Assembly: GCF_030272695.1 (NCBI RefSeq)
Contig: NZ_JARFYN010000035.1
Span: 1-64,000, forward strand
DNA: 64,000 nt
Direction of reading: 5' to 3'
From: Martinezella calliandrae
GTDB lineage: Bacteria; Pseudomonadota; Alphaproteobacteria; Rhizobiales; Rhizobiaceae
How positions within the stretch are numbered: position 1 is the first letter of the stretch; the number at the start of each line of letters is the position of its first letter. The notes under the pieces were generated by a model. It had not been told where the DNA came from, did no database searches, and saw only the letters and a list, made by a program, of their open reading frames with translations. The position numbers and the translations under genes are program-made. Shown in pieces: positions 52,306 through 61,108 of the stretch.

Positions 52306-53922
52306 TTGGCAAAGACCTATGATTTCATCATTGCTGGCGGTGGCTCGGCAGCTTGTGTCGCGGCCATGCGGCTGGTGCGTGATTTCGGCTTTTCGGTGCT
52401 CATCATCGAGCGCGGCCCGCGCAAGACGGCCAAGCTGATGTCCTTTCCCGCCGGCTACATGAAATATCTTGCCCGCGATGATTTCCTCGAAATGCATCAG
52501 ACGGTTGCGCAGCCGCAACTCGGTGGCCGCGGGCCGATCGTTCCGGTCGCCAAGGCGCTCGGCGGCGGCAGTGCCGTCAATGCCATGGTCTACATGCGCG
52601 GTCAGAAAGAGGATTACGATGGCTGGGCTGCCCATCTTGGCCATGGGATAGAATGGTCCTATGCGAACATGCTGCCCCACTTCAAAGGGATCGAAGCCAA
52701 CACCCGCTTCAACAACAGATATCACGGCATATCCGGAAACCTGCGCATCTCCGAGCCGGGATACATCTCCGATACGACAGAGGATTTCCTGCTGGCCGCG
52801 CAAGGGCTTGGTCATCCCTACAATCCCGATTTCAACGGCGTGAGGCAAAACGGCGTCGGCATCATGCAGCACACCTACGGCCAGTGGAACGGCAAGTTGG
52901 AGCGTTCCGATGCAAAGAAGGCATTCCTCGATCCACTTGCCGGCGATAAAAGGCTGGAGATCTTCACCGATGCTCGCGTCGACCGTATCGTCATCGAAAA
53001 CGGCCGCGCGACCGGCGTGACCTTTACGCGCAATGGCGAAAGCCAAACCATCCACGCCGAGCGGGAAGTCCTCGTCGCGGCGGGCACCTATAACAGCGCC
53101 AAACTGATGATGCTGTCCGGCGTCGGCCAGGCCGATCATCTGCGCGAACATGATATTGCTGTAACTCTCGATCTTCCTGGCGTCGGCGCCAATCTGCAGG
53201 ATCACCATGAGGTGCCGGTCATCGCCACGACCAAAGCCAAATCCGGCTATTTCGGTGAGGACAAGGGCTGGCCCATGCTTCGCAACGGGCTGCAATATCT
53301 GCTCTTCAATTCAGGTCCGGTTACAACGACCGGCATTGAATCCTGCTTGTTCTACGATCCGGACGGTAGCGACCGGCCATCGATCCAGCTCTATTGCGCC
53401 CCGATCGTCTATCTCGACCGTGATGTCTCCTCAGCAAAGCCGACCTATGGCGTCACCTTCACCTCCTGCCTGCTGCGCCCGAAGGCACGCGGCAGTGTCA
53501 AGCTGCGCTCGGCCAACCCTGCGGATCAGCCGTTGGTAGACTGCAATTTCTTCGGCGATCCCGACGACCTGCGCCTGACGCTCGCCTCGCTGAAGGTCGC
53601 CCGCCAATTGCTGGAGACGGAACCATTCAAATCGAAGATCGCCGACGAGATCCTACCCGGCCCCGCGCTGCAGGATGACGAGGCACTTGCCAAATTCGCT
53701 GGCCAGACCGTCAAGACGAATTACCACCCATCCGGCAGCCTGCGCATGGGGCCGGACGACGATCCGATGTCGGTTGTTGACAGAAAACTGCGCGTGCGCG
53801 GCATCGATGGCCTGCGGGTCATCGACTGCTCGATCATTCCCTTCATCCCTTCGGGAAATACCAATGCTCCGGCGATGGCGATCGGCTCGAAAGCGGCGGA
53901 GATGATCGGGAAGGCTCTTTGA
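52306..53922 (+). CDS. GMC-family FAD-dependent oxidoreductase
   Basis: The TTG at 52306 lies 6 nt after GGGGGGAG, so it is chosen over the open frame's first codon at 52276; the product is 538 residues. FAD binding is at FIIAGGGSAACVAAMRL and IIERGP; ALGGGSAVNAMVYMRGQKEDYD is the GMC signature 1. LMLSGVGQ is signature 2, and the active-site His residues are in NYHPSGSLRMG and SGNTNAPAMAIGSKAAEMI. The substrate could be a sugar or alcohol such as a choline-dehydrogenase-type compound. It ends the LacI-controlled cluster. Confidence 0.88.
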   Translation: MAKTYDFIIAGGGSAACVAAMRLVRDFGFSVLIIERGPRKTAKLMSFPAGYMKYLARDDFLEMHQTVAQPQLGGRGPIVPVAKALGGGSAVNAMVYMRGQKEDYDGWAAHLGHGIEWSYANMLPHFKGIEANTRFNNRYHGISGNLRISEPGYISDTTEDFLLAAQGLGHPYNPDFNGVRQNGVGIMQHTYGQWNGKLERSDAKKAFLDPLAGDKRLEIFTDARVDRIVIENGRATGVTFTRNGESQTIHAEREVLVAAGTYNSAKLMMLSGVGQADHLREHDIAVTLDLPGVGANLQDHHEVPVIATTKAKSGYFGEDKGWPMLRNGLQYLLFNSGPVTTTGIESCLFYDPDGSDRPSIQLYCAPIVYLDRDVSSAKPTYGVTFTSCLLRPKARGSVKLRSANPADQPLVDCNFFGDPDDLRLTLASLKVARQLLETEPFKSKIADEILPGPALQDDEALAKFAGQTVKTNYHPSGSLRMGPDDDPMSVVDRKLRVRGIDGLRVIDCSIIPFIPSGNTNAPAMAIGSKAAEMIGKAL

Positions 53923-54174
53923 AGCTTGCCTCGCCGCTATAATGCCTTGGTGCTGCGGACGGACAATTGCGGTTCAGCGATATTGATCTCCTGTAGTGAC
54001 AATTAGGCCTCGCACATCAAGCCATCAAAATGGCGTCTGATGGCCTGATGGCGATATCCATTCGACGCTAGGTCACCGTTGCCTTTTCGGCAATTAAAAC
54101 ATCGAAAATCGGCGCTTTTTCGCAACGCCATGCTTTGCCATACTCGCCTCAAGCCGAGATTGAGGTGCCGCCGA
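53923..54174. other. Intergenic region before the ferredoxin gene
   Basis: About 250 bp with a short hairpin GCCAT-CAAA-ATGGC at 54021-54034 that may mark the end of the GMC transcript. No gene is seen. Confidence 0.4.
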
Positions 54175-54501
54175 ATGGCCTATGTCATTACCGATCCCTG
54201 TATCGACGTTAAGGATGGCGATTGCACGGTCGCTTGTCCCGTCGACTGCATCTACGAGGGTGGGCGAATGTTCTACATACATCCTGGCGAATGCATCAAT
54301 TGCGGTCTCTGCCTCTCGGTCTGTCCGGTCGATGCGATTTCCTGGGACGAGGAAATTCCGCAGGACCGGGTGCAGTTCAAGGCCGTCAATCAGGATTTCT
54401 TCGGCCCCGATGTCACCGGCTGGGGCTCGCCCGGCGGTTGGGACCAGAACTATACGACCGGTCGGGATCACCCACTCGTCGCCGCATATGAAAGAGCCTG
54501 A
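54175..54501 (+). CDS. fdxA: 7Fe-8S ferredoxin (FdxA type)
   Basis: The ATG at 54175 follows GAGGTG; 108 residues. The opening MAYVITDPCIDVKDGDC, then ACPVDCIYEG, IHPGECINCGLC and VCPVDAI is the pattern of seven-iron ferredoxins: a [3Fe-4S] cluster from Cys9, Cys17 and the last Cys, with Val at the position of the missing fourth ligand, and a [4Fe-4S] cluster from Cys21 and the CxxCxxC group. It is a soluble electron carrier. The DapA-family gene follows after 24 bp. A separate oxidoreductase operon lies on the other strand, but a partner cannot be assigned. Confidence 0.85.
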   Translation: MAYVITDPCIDVKDGDCTVACPVDCIYEGGRMFYIHPGECINCGLCLSVCPVDAISWDEEIPQDRVQFKAVNQDFFGPDVTGWGSPGGWDQNYTTGRDHPLVAAYERA

Positions 54502-54525
54502 TTAAGACAGGCGTCACCATCCAGA

Positions 54526-55428
54526 ATGGATATCGACATGACAGTAGCAAAGATCGGTGGCGTCATTGCAGCCGTACCAACTCCCTTTACCGAAAACAGA
54601 ACCGTCGATACGGACGCTTTCCTGGAACATGGCCGCTGGTGCCTGGCGAAAGGATGCGATCTTCTCAATGTGCTGGGAACGACGGGCGAGGCGAATTCAC
54701 TGTCATTTTCGCAAAGGCGTGCCCTCATGGCGACTGCCGCAAAGGGTCTCGACGGCGACAGAATGATGGTCGGCACAGGTACGCCCGATCTCGAAACGAC
54801 GATCGCGCTGACGCGGCAAGCTCACGAGTTAGGCTATGCCGCCGCGCTGATCCTGCCGCCTTACTATTACAAGCCGGTTCAGGAAGAAGGGCTTTTTGCC
54901 TGGTTTGCCAAGGTCATTCAAGAAACGGCCGAGACACCTATCGCGGTGTATCTCTATAATTTCCCGCAGTTAACCGGCATCGAGTTCTCCCCTGCCCTTG
55001 CAGCAAAACTGATCCAATTATTTCCCGAGCGCATTCGCGGCGCGAAAGATAGTTCAGGCAATCTGGACTACGCTCGTCAACTCGCGCAAATTCCCGGCTT
55101 TGCGGTCTTTCCGAGCAACGAGGCCACACTTGCCAGCGCGGAAAAGGACAATTTCGCGGGCTGCATTTCCGCGACCGTCAATATCGACCCGCAATCCTCG
55201 GCGCGGCTTTGGAAGAACCAGAGCGATCGCGCGACACTCGATAGGGTCAGACATATCAGGCAGGCGATCGCTGCTCACCCTCTCATTCCTTCGGTCAAGT
55301 ATCTCGTCGGCAAGCGCACGAGGAATGCGATATGGAACAATCTATTGCCGCCAAACCTGAAGATCGCAGAGACGGAGCGCCTGGATACACTGGATGCGAT
55401 TGCCGCTGAGCTGACGAGCGTGGCCTAG
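54526..55428 (+). CDS. DapA-family lyase/dehydratase (paralogue 2)
   Basis: A 300-residue member of the dihydrodipicolinate synthase superfamily with a canonical active site: GTTGEANSLS (threonine loop), Tyr144 in YLYNFPQ and Schiff-base Lys174 in IRGAKDSSGN. It is more DapA-like than the paralogue at 50557. True DapA, an aldolase for a keto acid and a dehydratase are all possible; the chromosomal dapA is normally elsewhere. An in-frame ATG also exists at 54538. It is convergent with the amidohydrolase gene, 14 bp away. Confidence 0.8.
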   Translation: MDIDMTVAKIGGVIAAVPTPFTENRTVDTDAFLEHGRWCLAKGCDLLNVLGTTGEANSLSFSQRRALMATAAKGLDGDRMMVGTGTPDLETTIALTRQAHELGYAAALILPPYYYKPVQEEGLFAWFAKVIQETAETPIAVYLYNFPQLTGIEFSPALAAKLIQLFPERIRGAKDSSGNLDYARQLAQIPGFAVFPSNEATLASAEKDNFAGCISATVNIDPQSSARLWKNQSDRATLDRVRHIRQAIAAHPLIPSVKYLVGKRTRNAIWNNLLPPNLKIAETERLDTLDAIAAELTSVA

Positions 55429-55442
55429 ACAGTCCGACCTAC

Positions 55443-56831
55443 TCACCAGCGAGAATAGTAGCGGCGGACTGCTGCAGACAATATTCCGGCGAGCTGTCGT
55501 TCGCGCCGAAGACGGGGCAGATCGCCCCTGGCCTGCTCGCGCAATTGCTGCCGCGCGCCCTCAAAATCGACGGTGGTCAGACGACCGTTTTGCATGATCT
55601 CGCGCCCGTCGACAAATAGCCCCTTGGCGTAGGCCGATGTCATGCGGGTCAGCAGCACCTCCGCCTCGTCGATGTCGTCGAACAGGCAATCCGCGGTCAG
55701 GGCATCATAATCGATCACCACGAAATCCTGGGCTGCCGGTGCGTTGACCACCTTGGCACCGATATGAATGGCGGCGTCAAAGATTTGATTCGCGGTAAAC
55801 CGGCGCGCCAGCTCTCGCCCGCCGTGCAGAAGATAGATTAGCCGCATCTCCCGCCAGAGATCCTGATCGTCGTCAAAGCCGGAGCCGTCGAGCCCGATGG
55901 CAAGCGCTGGGCCTTTCTCCGCTACAAGGGCAATCGGCGCAATACCGGAACGCAGGCGCAGATTGGCCGAGGGATTGCTGACGAGCTGCACGCCTCTCTC
56001 CGCCAACAACTCGCATTCTGCTGGCTGCAACTGTACCCCATGCGCAATCGCCAGCCGCGGCGACAGGAAGCCGATTTCATCGAGGTAGCGAACGACACCC
56101 TGCGGAAAGCGGCGATCCAGCCATTGCCGTTGCCGGGGGCTTTCCAGAAAATGCATGTGGATGCGTCGGTTGTTCAACGCGGACGCCTCGGCGATCGCCT
56201 CTAGCATGGCGTTTGAACACCATTGTGGACCAATCGGCCCGTATTGGACATCGACCATCGGATTGGTATTTGCCGCCGCCACCGCCTCAACGGCGGCGAT
56301 CTGTTGTTTAATCGGCGCATAGACCGGAATGCTCGGGGACAGATCTTGCCAATCCTCCTCACTCAGAAATGGCTTCAATTTCTCCGGCCCGCCGCCATAG
56401 GCCCAGGGATCGAAATCGAGCAACGGACAGGACAAGCCCAAACGAATACCGACGTCGCCCGCAGCGCGGATGACGGCGGCGGCTTCATCACCGAGCCGGT
56501 TGATATTCAGCGAGTTGTGGCAGTGCATCGTCGCACCCACACCCGTTTGCGCCAGCCGTGCGAACGCGACCAACGCCTCCAGATAGGCATCGGTTCGCGG
56601 TCGCAGGCGCATAAAGGGGATCCAGAGCTCCAAGGCGTCGTCGACTGCGCCGAAATCGAGCGTGCGGATTCCATATCCATGGTCATGGGCATTGACAGGC
56701 GACGGCATCACCAGATCGCCTGGGCCAAAGGCGAGCGATCTGTCCGCGCCTACTTGAAACCGTGCCGTGCCGTCGAAACGCTGCGCAACCTGATAGCCGG
56801 GGCGAAGCAGCAACCGGGTGGATATCGTCAT
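55443..56831 (-). CDS. Amidohydrolase-superfamily hydrolase
   Basis: A 462-residue metal-dependent hydrolase. The metal ligands are NAHDHGYG (H-x-H-type motif near residue 48), HMHFLESPRQRQW, IAHGVQL and the Asp of GLDGSGFDDDQD. The layout matches amidohydrolases and deaminases such as the cytosine-deaminase or 5-methylthioadenosine-deaminase group (VAEKGPALAIGLDGSG). The C-terminal domain ends in a basic stretch. It begins 5 bp after the LysR stop on the same strand, as the last gene of a long operon. Confidence 0.8.
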   Translation of the reverse strand: MTISTRLLLRPGYQVAQRFDGTARFQVGADRSLAFGPGDLVMPSPVNAHDHGYGIRTLDFGAVDDALELWIPFMRLRPRTDAYLEALVAFARLAQTGVGATMHCHNSLNINRLGDEAAAVIRAAGDVGIRLGLSCPLLDFDPWAYGGGPEKLKPFLSEEDWQDLSPSIPVYAPIKQQIAAVEAVAAANTNPMVDVQYGPIGPQWCSNAMLEAIAEASALNNRRIHMHFLESPRQRQWLDRRFPQGVVRYLDEIGFLSPRLAIAHGVQLQPAECELLAERGVQLVSNPSANLRLRSGIAPIALVAEKGPALAIGLDGSGFDDDQDLWREMRLIYLLHGGRELARRFTANQIFDAAIHIGAKVVNAPAAQDFVVIDYDALTADCLFDDIDEAEVLLTRMTSAYAKGLFVDGREIMQNGRLTTVDFEGARQQLREQARGDLPRLRRERQLAGILSAAVRRYYSRW

Positions 56832-56836
56832 CTGCT

Positions 56837-57760
56837 TTACCTCTGGATCACGGCATGGATTTTGTCGCTGAACTTCTTCAACTCAATGCTCATCGACTCG
56901 ATCACCACTTCCGTCGCGTGCGTGAGCTGGCGCTGACGCGGCACGACGATACCGACCTGCAGATTGTGCAACCGAGAGCCGGCGATGTGCAGGGCAACGA
57001 CCTCGCCTGCCTCGAGCTCTTCCAGAAGGCCAAGCGGCGTGAAGAACGCGACACCCTCGCCCGACAGGATCAGCGGCTTCAGCATCATCTGATTATTGGT
57101 CGCAACCAGCGTACGGCCAACGCGGTTGAGGGCACCGAGCTCGACGGCGATCATCGAGCTCATCACTTCATTGTCGAGCTGCAAGAGCAGCTTGAACTGC
57201 GCACATTCCTGCAGCGTGGCCGACTTCTGCCGCGCCAACGGATGATTGCGCGACACGATCGCCATCAGCGGCATCGGAACGCCATAAACCAGCTTGATAT
57301 CATGAGGCCGGGCAAGATCGAAGGTGACGCCGATATCGACGTCGCCTTCCGCTATAAAGCGGAAAATACTGGTATAATTGTCGTTGCGGATGCGGAAATC
57401 CACTGCCGGATGCCGCTTGTGGAAGCCCATGACGAATTCCGGCAGAAACTGGACGGCGAGACTGTCGAGCGAAGCGATATGGACCCGGCCGGCACATTTG
57501 CCCTGAAGATCGCCGAGATCGGATTTCATGATCTCGTATTTCAGCAGCGTATCCTTGGCATGCTTCAGGACGATCTCGCCAGCCGCGGTCAATCGCAAAC
57601 CGTCGGAAAAACGTTCGAACAAGGGTGTTCCGAGCTCGTCCTCCAGCTTTTTGATCTGCCGGCTAACGGCCGAAGTCGCGACATGCAGCTCGTCCGACGC
57701 CTTTCGGATCGAGCCCGAACGCGCAACTTCTGCGAAATATTTCAAGATGCTAGCGTGCAT
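56837..57760 (-). CDS. LysR-family transcriptional regulator
   Basis: A 307-residue LysR protein: N-terminal helix-turn-helix FAEVARSGSIRKASDELHVATSAVSRQI split as usual (GSIRKASDELHVATSAVSRQ is the key run), linker helix KKLEDELGTPLFERFSDG, and a two-lobe effector domain (MGFHKRHPAVDFRIRN, ALNRVGRTLVATNN). It lies inside the minus-strand operon between the enoyl-CoA hydratase and amidohydrolase genes, unlike most LysR genes, which diverge from their targets. Its effector is probably the imported substrate or a breakdown product. Confidence 0.88.
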   Translation of the reverse strand: MHASILKYFAEVARSGSIRKASDELHVATSAVSRQIKKLEDELGTPLFERFSDGLRLTAAGEIVLKHAKDTLLKYEIMKSDLGDLQGKCAGRVHIASLDSLAVQFLPEFVMGFHKRHPAVDFRIRNDNYTSIFRFIAEGDVDIGVTFDLARPHDIKLVYGVPMPLMAIVSRNHPLARQKSATLQECAQFKLLLQLDNEVMSSMIAVELGALNRVGRTLVATNNQMMLKPLILSGEGVAFFTPLGLLEELEAGEVVALHIAGSRLHNLQVGIVVPRQRQLTHATEVVIESMSIELKKFSDKIHAVIQR

Positions 57761-57796
57761 GGAAGCCCCCTCGATCTGCCGGAAGCTATATCATGC

Positions 57797-58573
57797 TCAC
57801 CGTCCCCGCCAAACGGGCGACCGCTTCTGCTGGAAGGCGGCAACCCCCTCCAGCGCGTCCTCGCTCTGCAGCGCCTTGATGAGCGCGGGCGTGCGCAACG
57901 CCTGTGCCTCCGCAGGGCTCAGATGACTGGTCCGGTTCACCGTCTGCTTGATCGCGCGCAGTGAGAGCGGCGCGCATAAAACGATATCGGCGACCCAGCG
58001 ATCGACGGCCGCATCGAGTTCGACCATCGGAACCACCTCGTTGACGATTCCGAACGCCGCCATCTCGAGGGCACTGAACTGCCGCCCGGTCAGCATGACG
58101 GCCATCGCCCGATTGAAAGCGATCTTTCGCTGCAAAAGCACCATGCCGCCATCAAGCGGCATGCGCCCGACGCGGGCTTCCGGCAGACCGAAGCGTGCCG
58201 CCTCAGCCGCAATAACGATGTCGCAGCCGAGCACCATCTCAAAGCCGCCGCCAAGCGCAAAGCCGTTGACACGGGCGATGACCGGCACATCGAGTGACCG
58301 GCGAAACGCCAGCCCACCGAAGCCGTTCACCCGGCTAGCAGCCCAATAGTCGAGGCCGGAGCTGCCGCTGCCGCCCTTCAGATCGGCGCCGGCGCAAAAG
58401 GCTCTTTCACCCGCTCCAGTCAGGACGACGCAACTGATGTCGTCTCGGGCTTCGATCTCGCTCCAGATCGTCTCGAGCTCCTGCTCCGTCGCGGCATCGA
58501 CCGCATTCATGCGGTCGGGACGATCCAGGGTGACACGGGCAACACGATCTTCGACGGAAAAGCCGACACTCAT
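57797..58573 (-). CDS. Enoyl-CoA hydratase/isomerase-family protein
   Basis: A 258-residue crotonase-fold protein. The oxyanion-hole segments are FCAGADLKGG and NGFALGGGFEMVLGCD, and the two catalytic Glu positions of hydratases are present in GGGFE and LPEARVGRMPLDGG. DRMNAVDAATEQELETIW opens the fold. It would add water to an unsaturated acyl-CoA. The start overlaps the stop of the CoA-transferase (58570-58573), so it is co-translated and acts on the CoA ester made by that enzyme (inference). Confidence 0.85.
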   Translation of the reverse strand: MSVGFSVEDRVARVTLDRPDRMNAVDAATEQELETIWSEIEARDDISCVVLTGAGERAFCAGADLKGGSGSSGLDYWAASRVNGFGGLAFRRSLDVPVIARVNGFALGGGFEMVLGCDIVIAAEAARFGLPEARVGRMPLDGGMVLLQRKIAFNRAMAVMLTGRQFSALEMAAFGIVNEVVPMVELDAAVDRWVADIVLCAPLSLRAIKQTVNRTSHLSPAEAQALRTPALIKALQSEDALEGVAAFQQKRSPVWRGR

Positions 58574-59727
58574 GCGGCATCTCCCTGCAGCCTGCCGAGA
58601 GAACCGAGAATTTCGTCATTGTGCTGGCCGAGTTGCGGCGGTGCGATGCGTACCTTGACCTGCGCCGCCGACATGTCGATCGGCGAGCCGATGAGGCGGA
58701 TCGGTCCGGCCGCCGTCTCGCCGGCCTCCAAAATCATCTTGTTGATGATCGTCTGCTCGTCCTTCAGAGCCTCGGGAAGCGAACGCACGGGCGCGCAGAG
58801 GATATCGACACCCTCCAGCCGCTCCAGCCAATGCACCGTCGTATTCTTCGCGAAATTGTCGCGGAAGATCGCCTGCAGCTCCGGCCGCCGCGCCATTTGC
58901 GCGTCGAAATCCCTGTACTGCGGAAATTGCGACAGATCCTCGATTTCTAATGCGCTGCAGATATCCTGCAATGGATTCTGCTTGAAGGCGCCAACCATGA
59001 CGATGGCGCCATCGGTCGTTTCGAACACGCCGGTCAGCGGGAAGGCACCCCAATTCAAGTCTCTTTGACGCATCAGATGCGTCGTCCCCTCCTGCATCTG
59101 CATGGCGAGCATGGAATTATACAGGCTGACGGCGACTTGCTGGCCTTCGCCGGTCTTGTCGCGCTGCAGCAGCGCCAGAAGAATGCCCTGAACCAGATGC
59201 ATGCCGGCCGAGTAATCAGCAAGCGGCGTCGCGTAGATCGAGGTCGGATGGCTGCTGTCCGACTTGCGGCGCATGACGCCGGAAACGGCCTGCGCCAATA
59301 CGTCTTGACCACCCTTGTGCTGATAGGGACCGGTCAGGCCGAAGCCTGTGCCGACAGCGTAAATCAGCCGCTTGTTGATCTTCTTCAGATCCTCGAAACC
59401 GAAGCCCATGCGCTCCATCACACCCGGACGGAAATTGTTGACGACGACGTCAGCCGTTTCCAAAAGCGTGAGCACGGTATCGCGCGCTTCCGGCTTTTTG
59501 AGGTCAAGTGCCAGGCTCTTCTTGTTGCGGTTCAAAGAGCAGAAGACCGGGTTGTTGAGCCCATCCGGATCGGAGCCGAGCGACCAACGGGAAAGATCGC
59601 CGATGCGTTCCTTTTCGACCTTGATGACTTCGGCGCCATAGTCGGCCAGCACCTGCGTGCAGGACGGTCCCAGCATGACCTGGGTAAAATCGATGACACG
59701 AATGCCGTCGAGGGGAAGGGTGGTCAT
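58570..59727 (-). CDS. Family III CoA-transferase (CaiB/Frc type)
   Basis: A 385-residue protein: VIDFTQVMLGPSCTQVLADYGAEVIKVE at the N-terminus (key run LGPSCTQVLADYGAEVIKVE), NKKSLALDLKKPEARD, NNFRPGVMERMG and the catalytic Asp in TPLADYSAGMHLVQG. All family marks are present. It moves CoA from one acyl-CoA to an incoming carboxylate. The start overlaps the stop of the FAD-dependent oxidoreductase and its own stop overlaps the hydratase start, so three enzymes are translated together. Confidence 0.88.
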   Translation of the reverse strand: MTTLPLDGIRVIDFTQVMLGPSCTQVLADYGAEVIKVEKERIGDLSRWSLGSDPDGLNNPVFCSLNRNKKSLALDLKKPEARDTVLTLLETADVVVNNFRPGVMERMGFGFEDLKKINKRLIYAVGTGFGLTGPYQHKGGQDVLAQAVSGVMRRKSDSSHPTSIYATPLADYSAGMHLVQGILLALLQRDKTGEGQQVAVSLYNSMLAMQMQEGTTHLMRQRDLNWGAFPLTGVFETTDGAIVMVGAFKQNPLQDICSALEIEDLSQFPQYRDFDAQMARRPELQAIFRDNFAKNTTVHWLERLEGVDILCAPVRSLPEALKDEQTIINKMILEAGETAAGPIRLIGSPIDMSAAQVKVRIAPPQLGQHNDEILGSLGRLQGDAA

Positions 59728-61082
59728 TCTGCGGCCTCCAGATAAGTAGCGTTTTCGGACGGTACGTCGCCGGGATCGGCCCCCTGCGCCCGCATTTGTT
59801 TCTGAATTGCCTTGACGTCCGCCTTGCGCACGGTCGTCCCGGCATTGAGTGCGACGACAGCGGCTACGCCCGCAGCCTCGCCCATGGCCATGCAGGGCGG
59901 AATTTCGCGGCTGGATTTCTGCGCCTGCGGCGTCGCCGAGTAGTGCCGGCCAGCGACAATTAATTGGTCGATCTCCTTCGGCAGCATCGCTCGATAAGGT
60001 GTGTAATAGTCGCGGCCACGGCAGACGGTGTCGGTAAAATGCCGCCTGGCCATCACATCGTCTTTCGTCACGACATAGTCACCGTCCAGCAGCCGCGTCT
60101 GCCGCACGCCGGTCTGCGGAGCAAAATCGACGACATAGGCATTTTCGAAACCCGGCATTTTCTCACGCGCGAAGTCGATGAGGCGAGCAATACGGGCTCG
60201 TCCCTCCAGTTCCGCTTGGGTCAAGTCCTCGACCTTGAGGCCGCTCAGCTTCGGCATATGCGGGCAGTTGAGCCAGACGATACCGGGCAGCGGCGTCTTC
60301 AGCCACCAGAAGGACCAGCACCCGCCGATTAGGCGCTTGGCTTCGTGATCGACCAGCTTGAATGCCTCCGGGTCCTCACGCTCGAACCGCTCTGCCGCAT
60401 CCGTATCGACGCCGCCCCAACGAGAAACCGTCGTCAGAATGAAGTTGGATTCGACATATGAAGCGCCCGCACTGGCGGCGACATCAAGGTCTCCTGTCGT
60501 GTCGATGACGACATCACCCAAGATCGCCTCCATGCCTGCCTTTGTCTGGCAGATCACGCCTTTGATCGTCCTGCCTTCAACGATCGCCGAGGAGAACCAG
60601 CTATGGGTCCTGAGCTTGACGCCCGCGACACCCAGAATGTCGTAGGCGGCTCGCTTGAAGGCGTCTGGGTCGAAAGCGGCGGAAAAGCAGATCGGATGCG
60701 GCATCGATGGCGTATGGAAGTCGAACAGCCCCCAGCGCGCCCAGCGCTGCCAAGCTTCCGGGGTGTCACGGAATTCGATCAGGCGATCGCGATCCGTCGG
60801 CGTGACGCACAGGCCCCAGGCCTTCATGCGCTCGATCATTTCCATGCAGATGCCGCGCACAGTGATTTCGAGCTCGTTGATCATATCGTCCAGCACGAGC
60901 ACCATACCGCCAGCAGCAAGACCGCCGACATAGGGATAGCGTTCCAGCAAGGTGACGCTTGCGCCATTGCGGGCGGCCGATACCGCCGCCGAAATCCCGG
61001 CAGGTCCGCCGCCGACCACGACGACATCGGAGCGATCGACCACTTTGATGTCGCGCGCAGGTTGATGGATGGTCTCAATCAT
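59724..61082 (-). CDS. FAD-dependent oxidoreductase (FAD_oxidored type)
   Basis: The ATG at 61082 follows GGAGG by 8 nt and is preferred to the frame start at 61112; 452 residues. The N-terminal Rossmann motif is VVVVGGGPAGISAAVSAARN, then LLERYPYVGGLAAGGMV. FAD-binding continues with VVIDTTGDLDVAASAGASY and the C-terminal CMAMGEAAGVAAVVALNAG. The type is close to the PF12831 flavoproteins, which oxidise small molecules, sometimes with a ferredoxin. The exact substrate is unknown. Confidence 0.82.
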   Translation of the reverse strand: MIETIHQPARDIKVVDRSDVVVVGGGPAGISAAVSAARNGASVTLLERYPYVGGLAAGGMVLVLDDMINELEITVRGICMEMIERMKAWGLCVTPTDRDRLIEFRDTPEAWQRWARWGLFDFHTPSMPHPICFSAAFDPDAFKRAAYDILGVAGVKLRTHSWFSSAIVEGRTIKGVICQTKAGMEAILGDVVIDTTGDLDVAASAGASYVESNFILTTVSRWGGVDTDAAERFEREDPEAFKLVDHEAKRLIGGCWSFWWLKTPLPGIVWLNCPHMPKLSGLKVEDLTQAELEGRARIARLIDFAREKMPGFENAYVVDFAPQTGVRQTRLLDGDYVVTKDDVMARRHFTDTVCRGRDYYTPYRAMLPKEIDQLIVAGRHYSATPQAQKSSREIPPCMAMGEAAGVAAVVALNAGTTVRKADVKAIQKQMRAQGADPGDVPSENATYLEAAE

Positions 61083-61108
61083 TATCGTTTCCTCCTCGTT
61101 GCGCGTGC

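Noticed and set aside
54021..54034. GCCAT-CAAA-ATGGC hairpin
   Set aside because: A 5-bp stem without a U-run, 100 bp after the GMC gene, is too weak to call a terminator.
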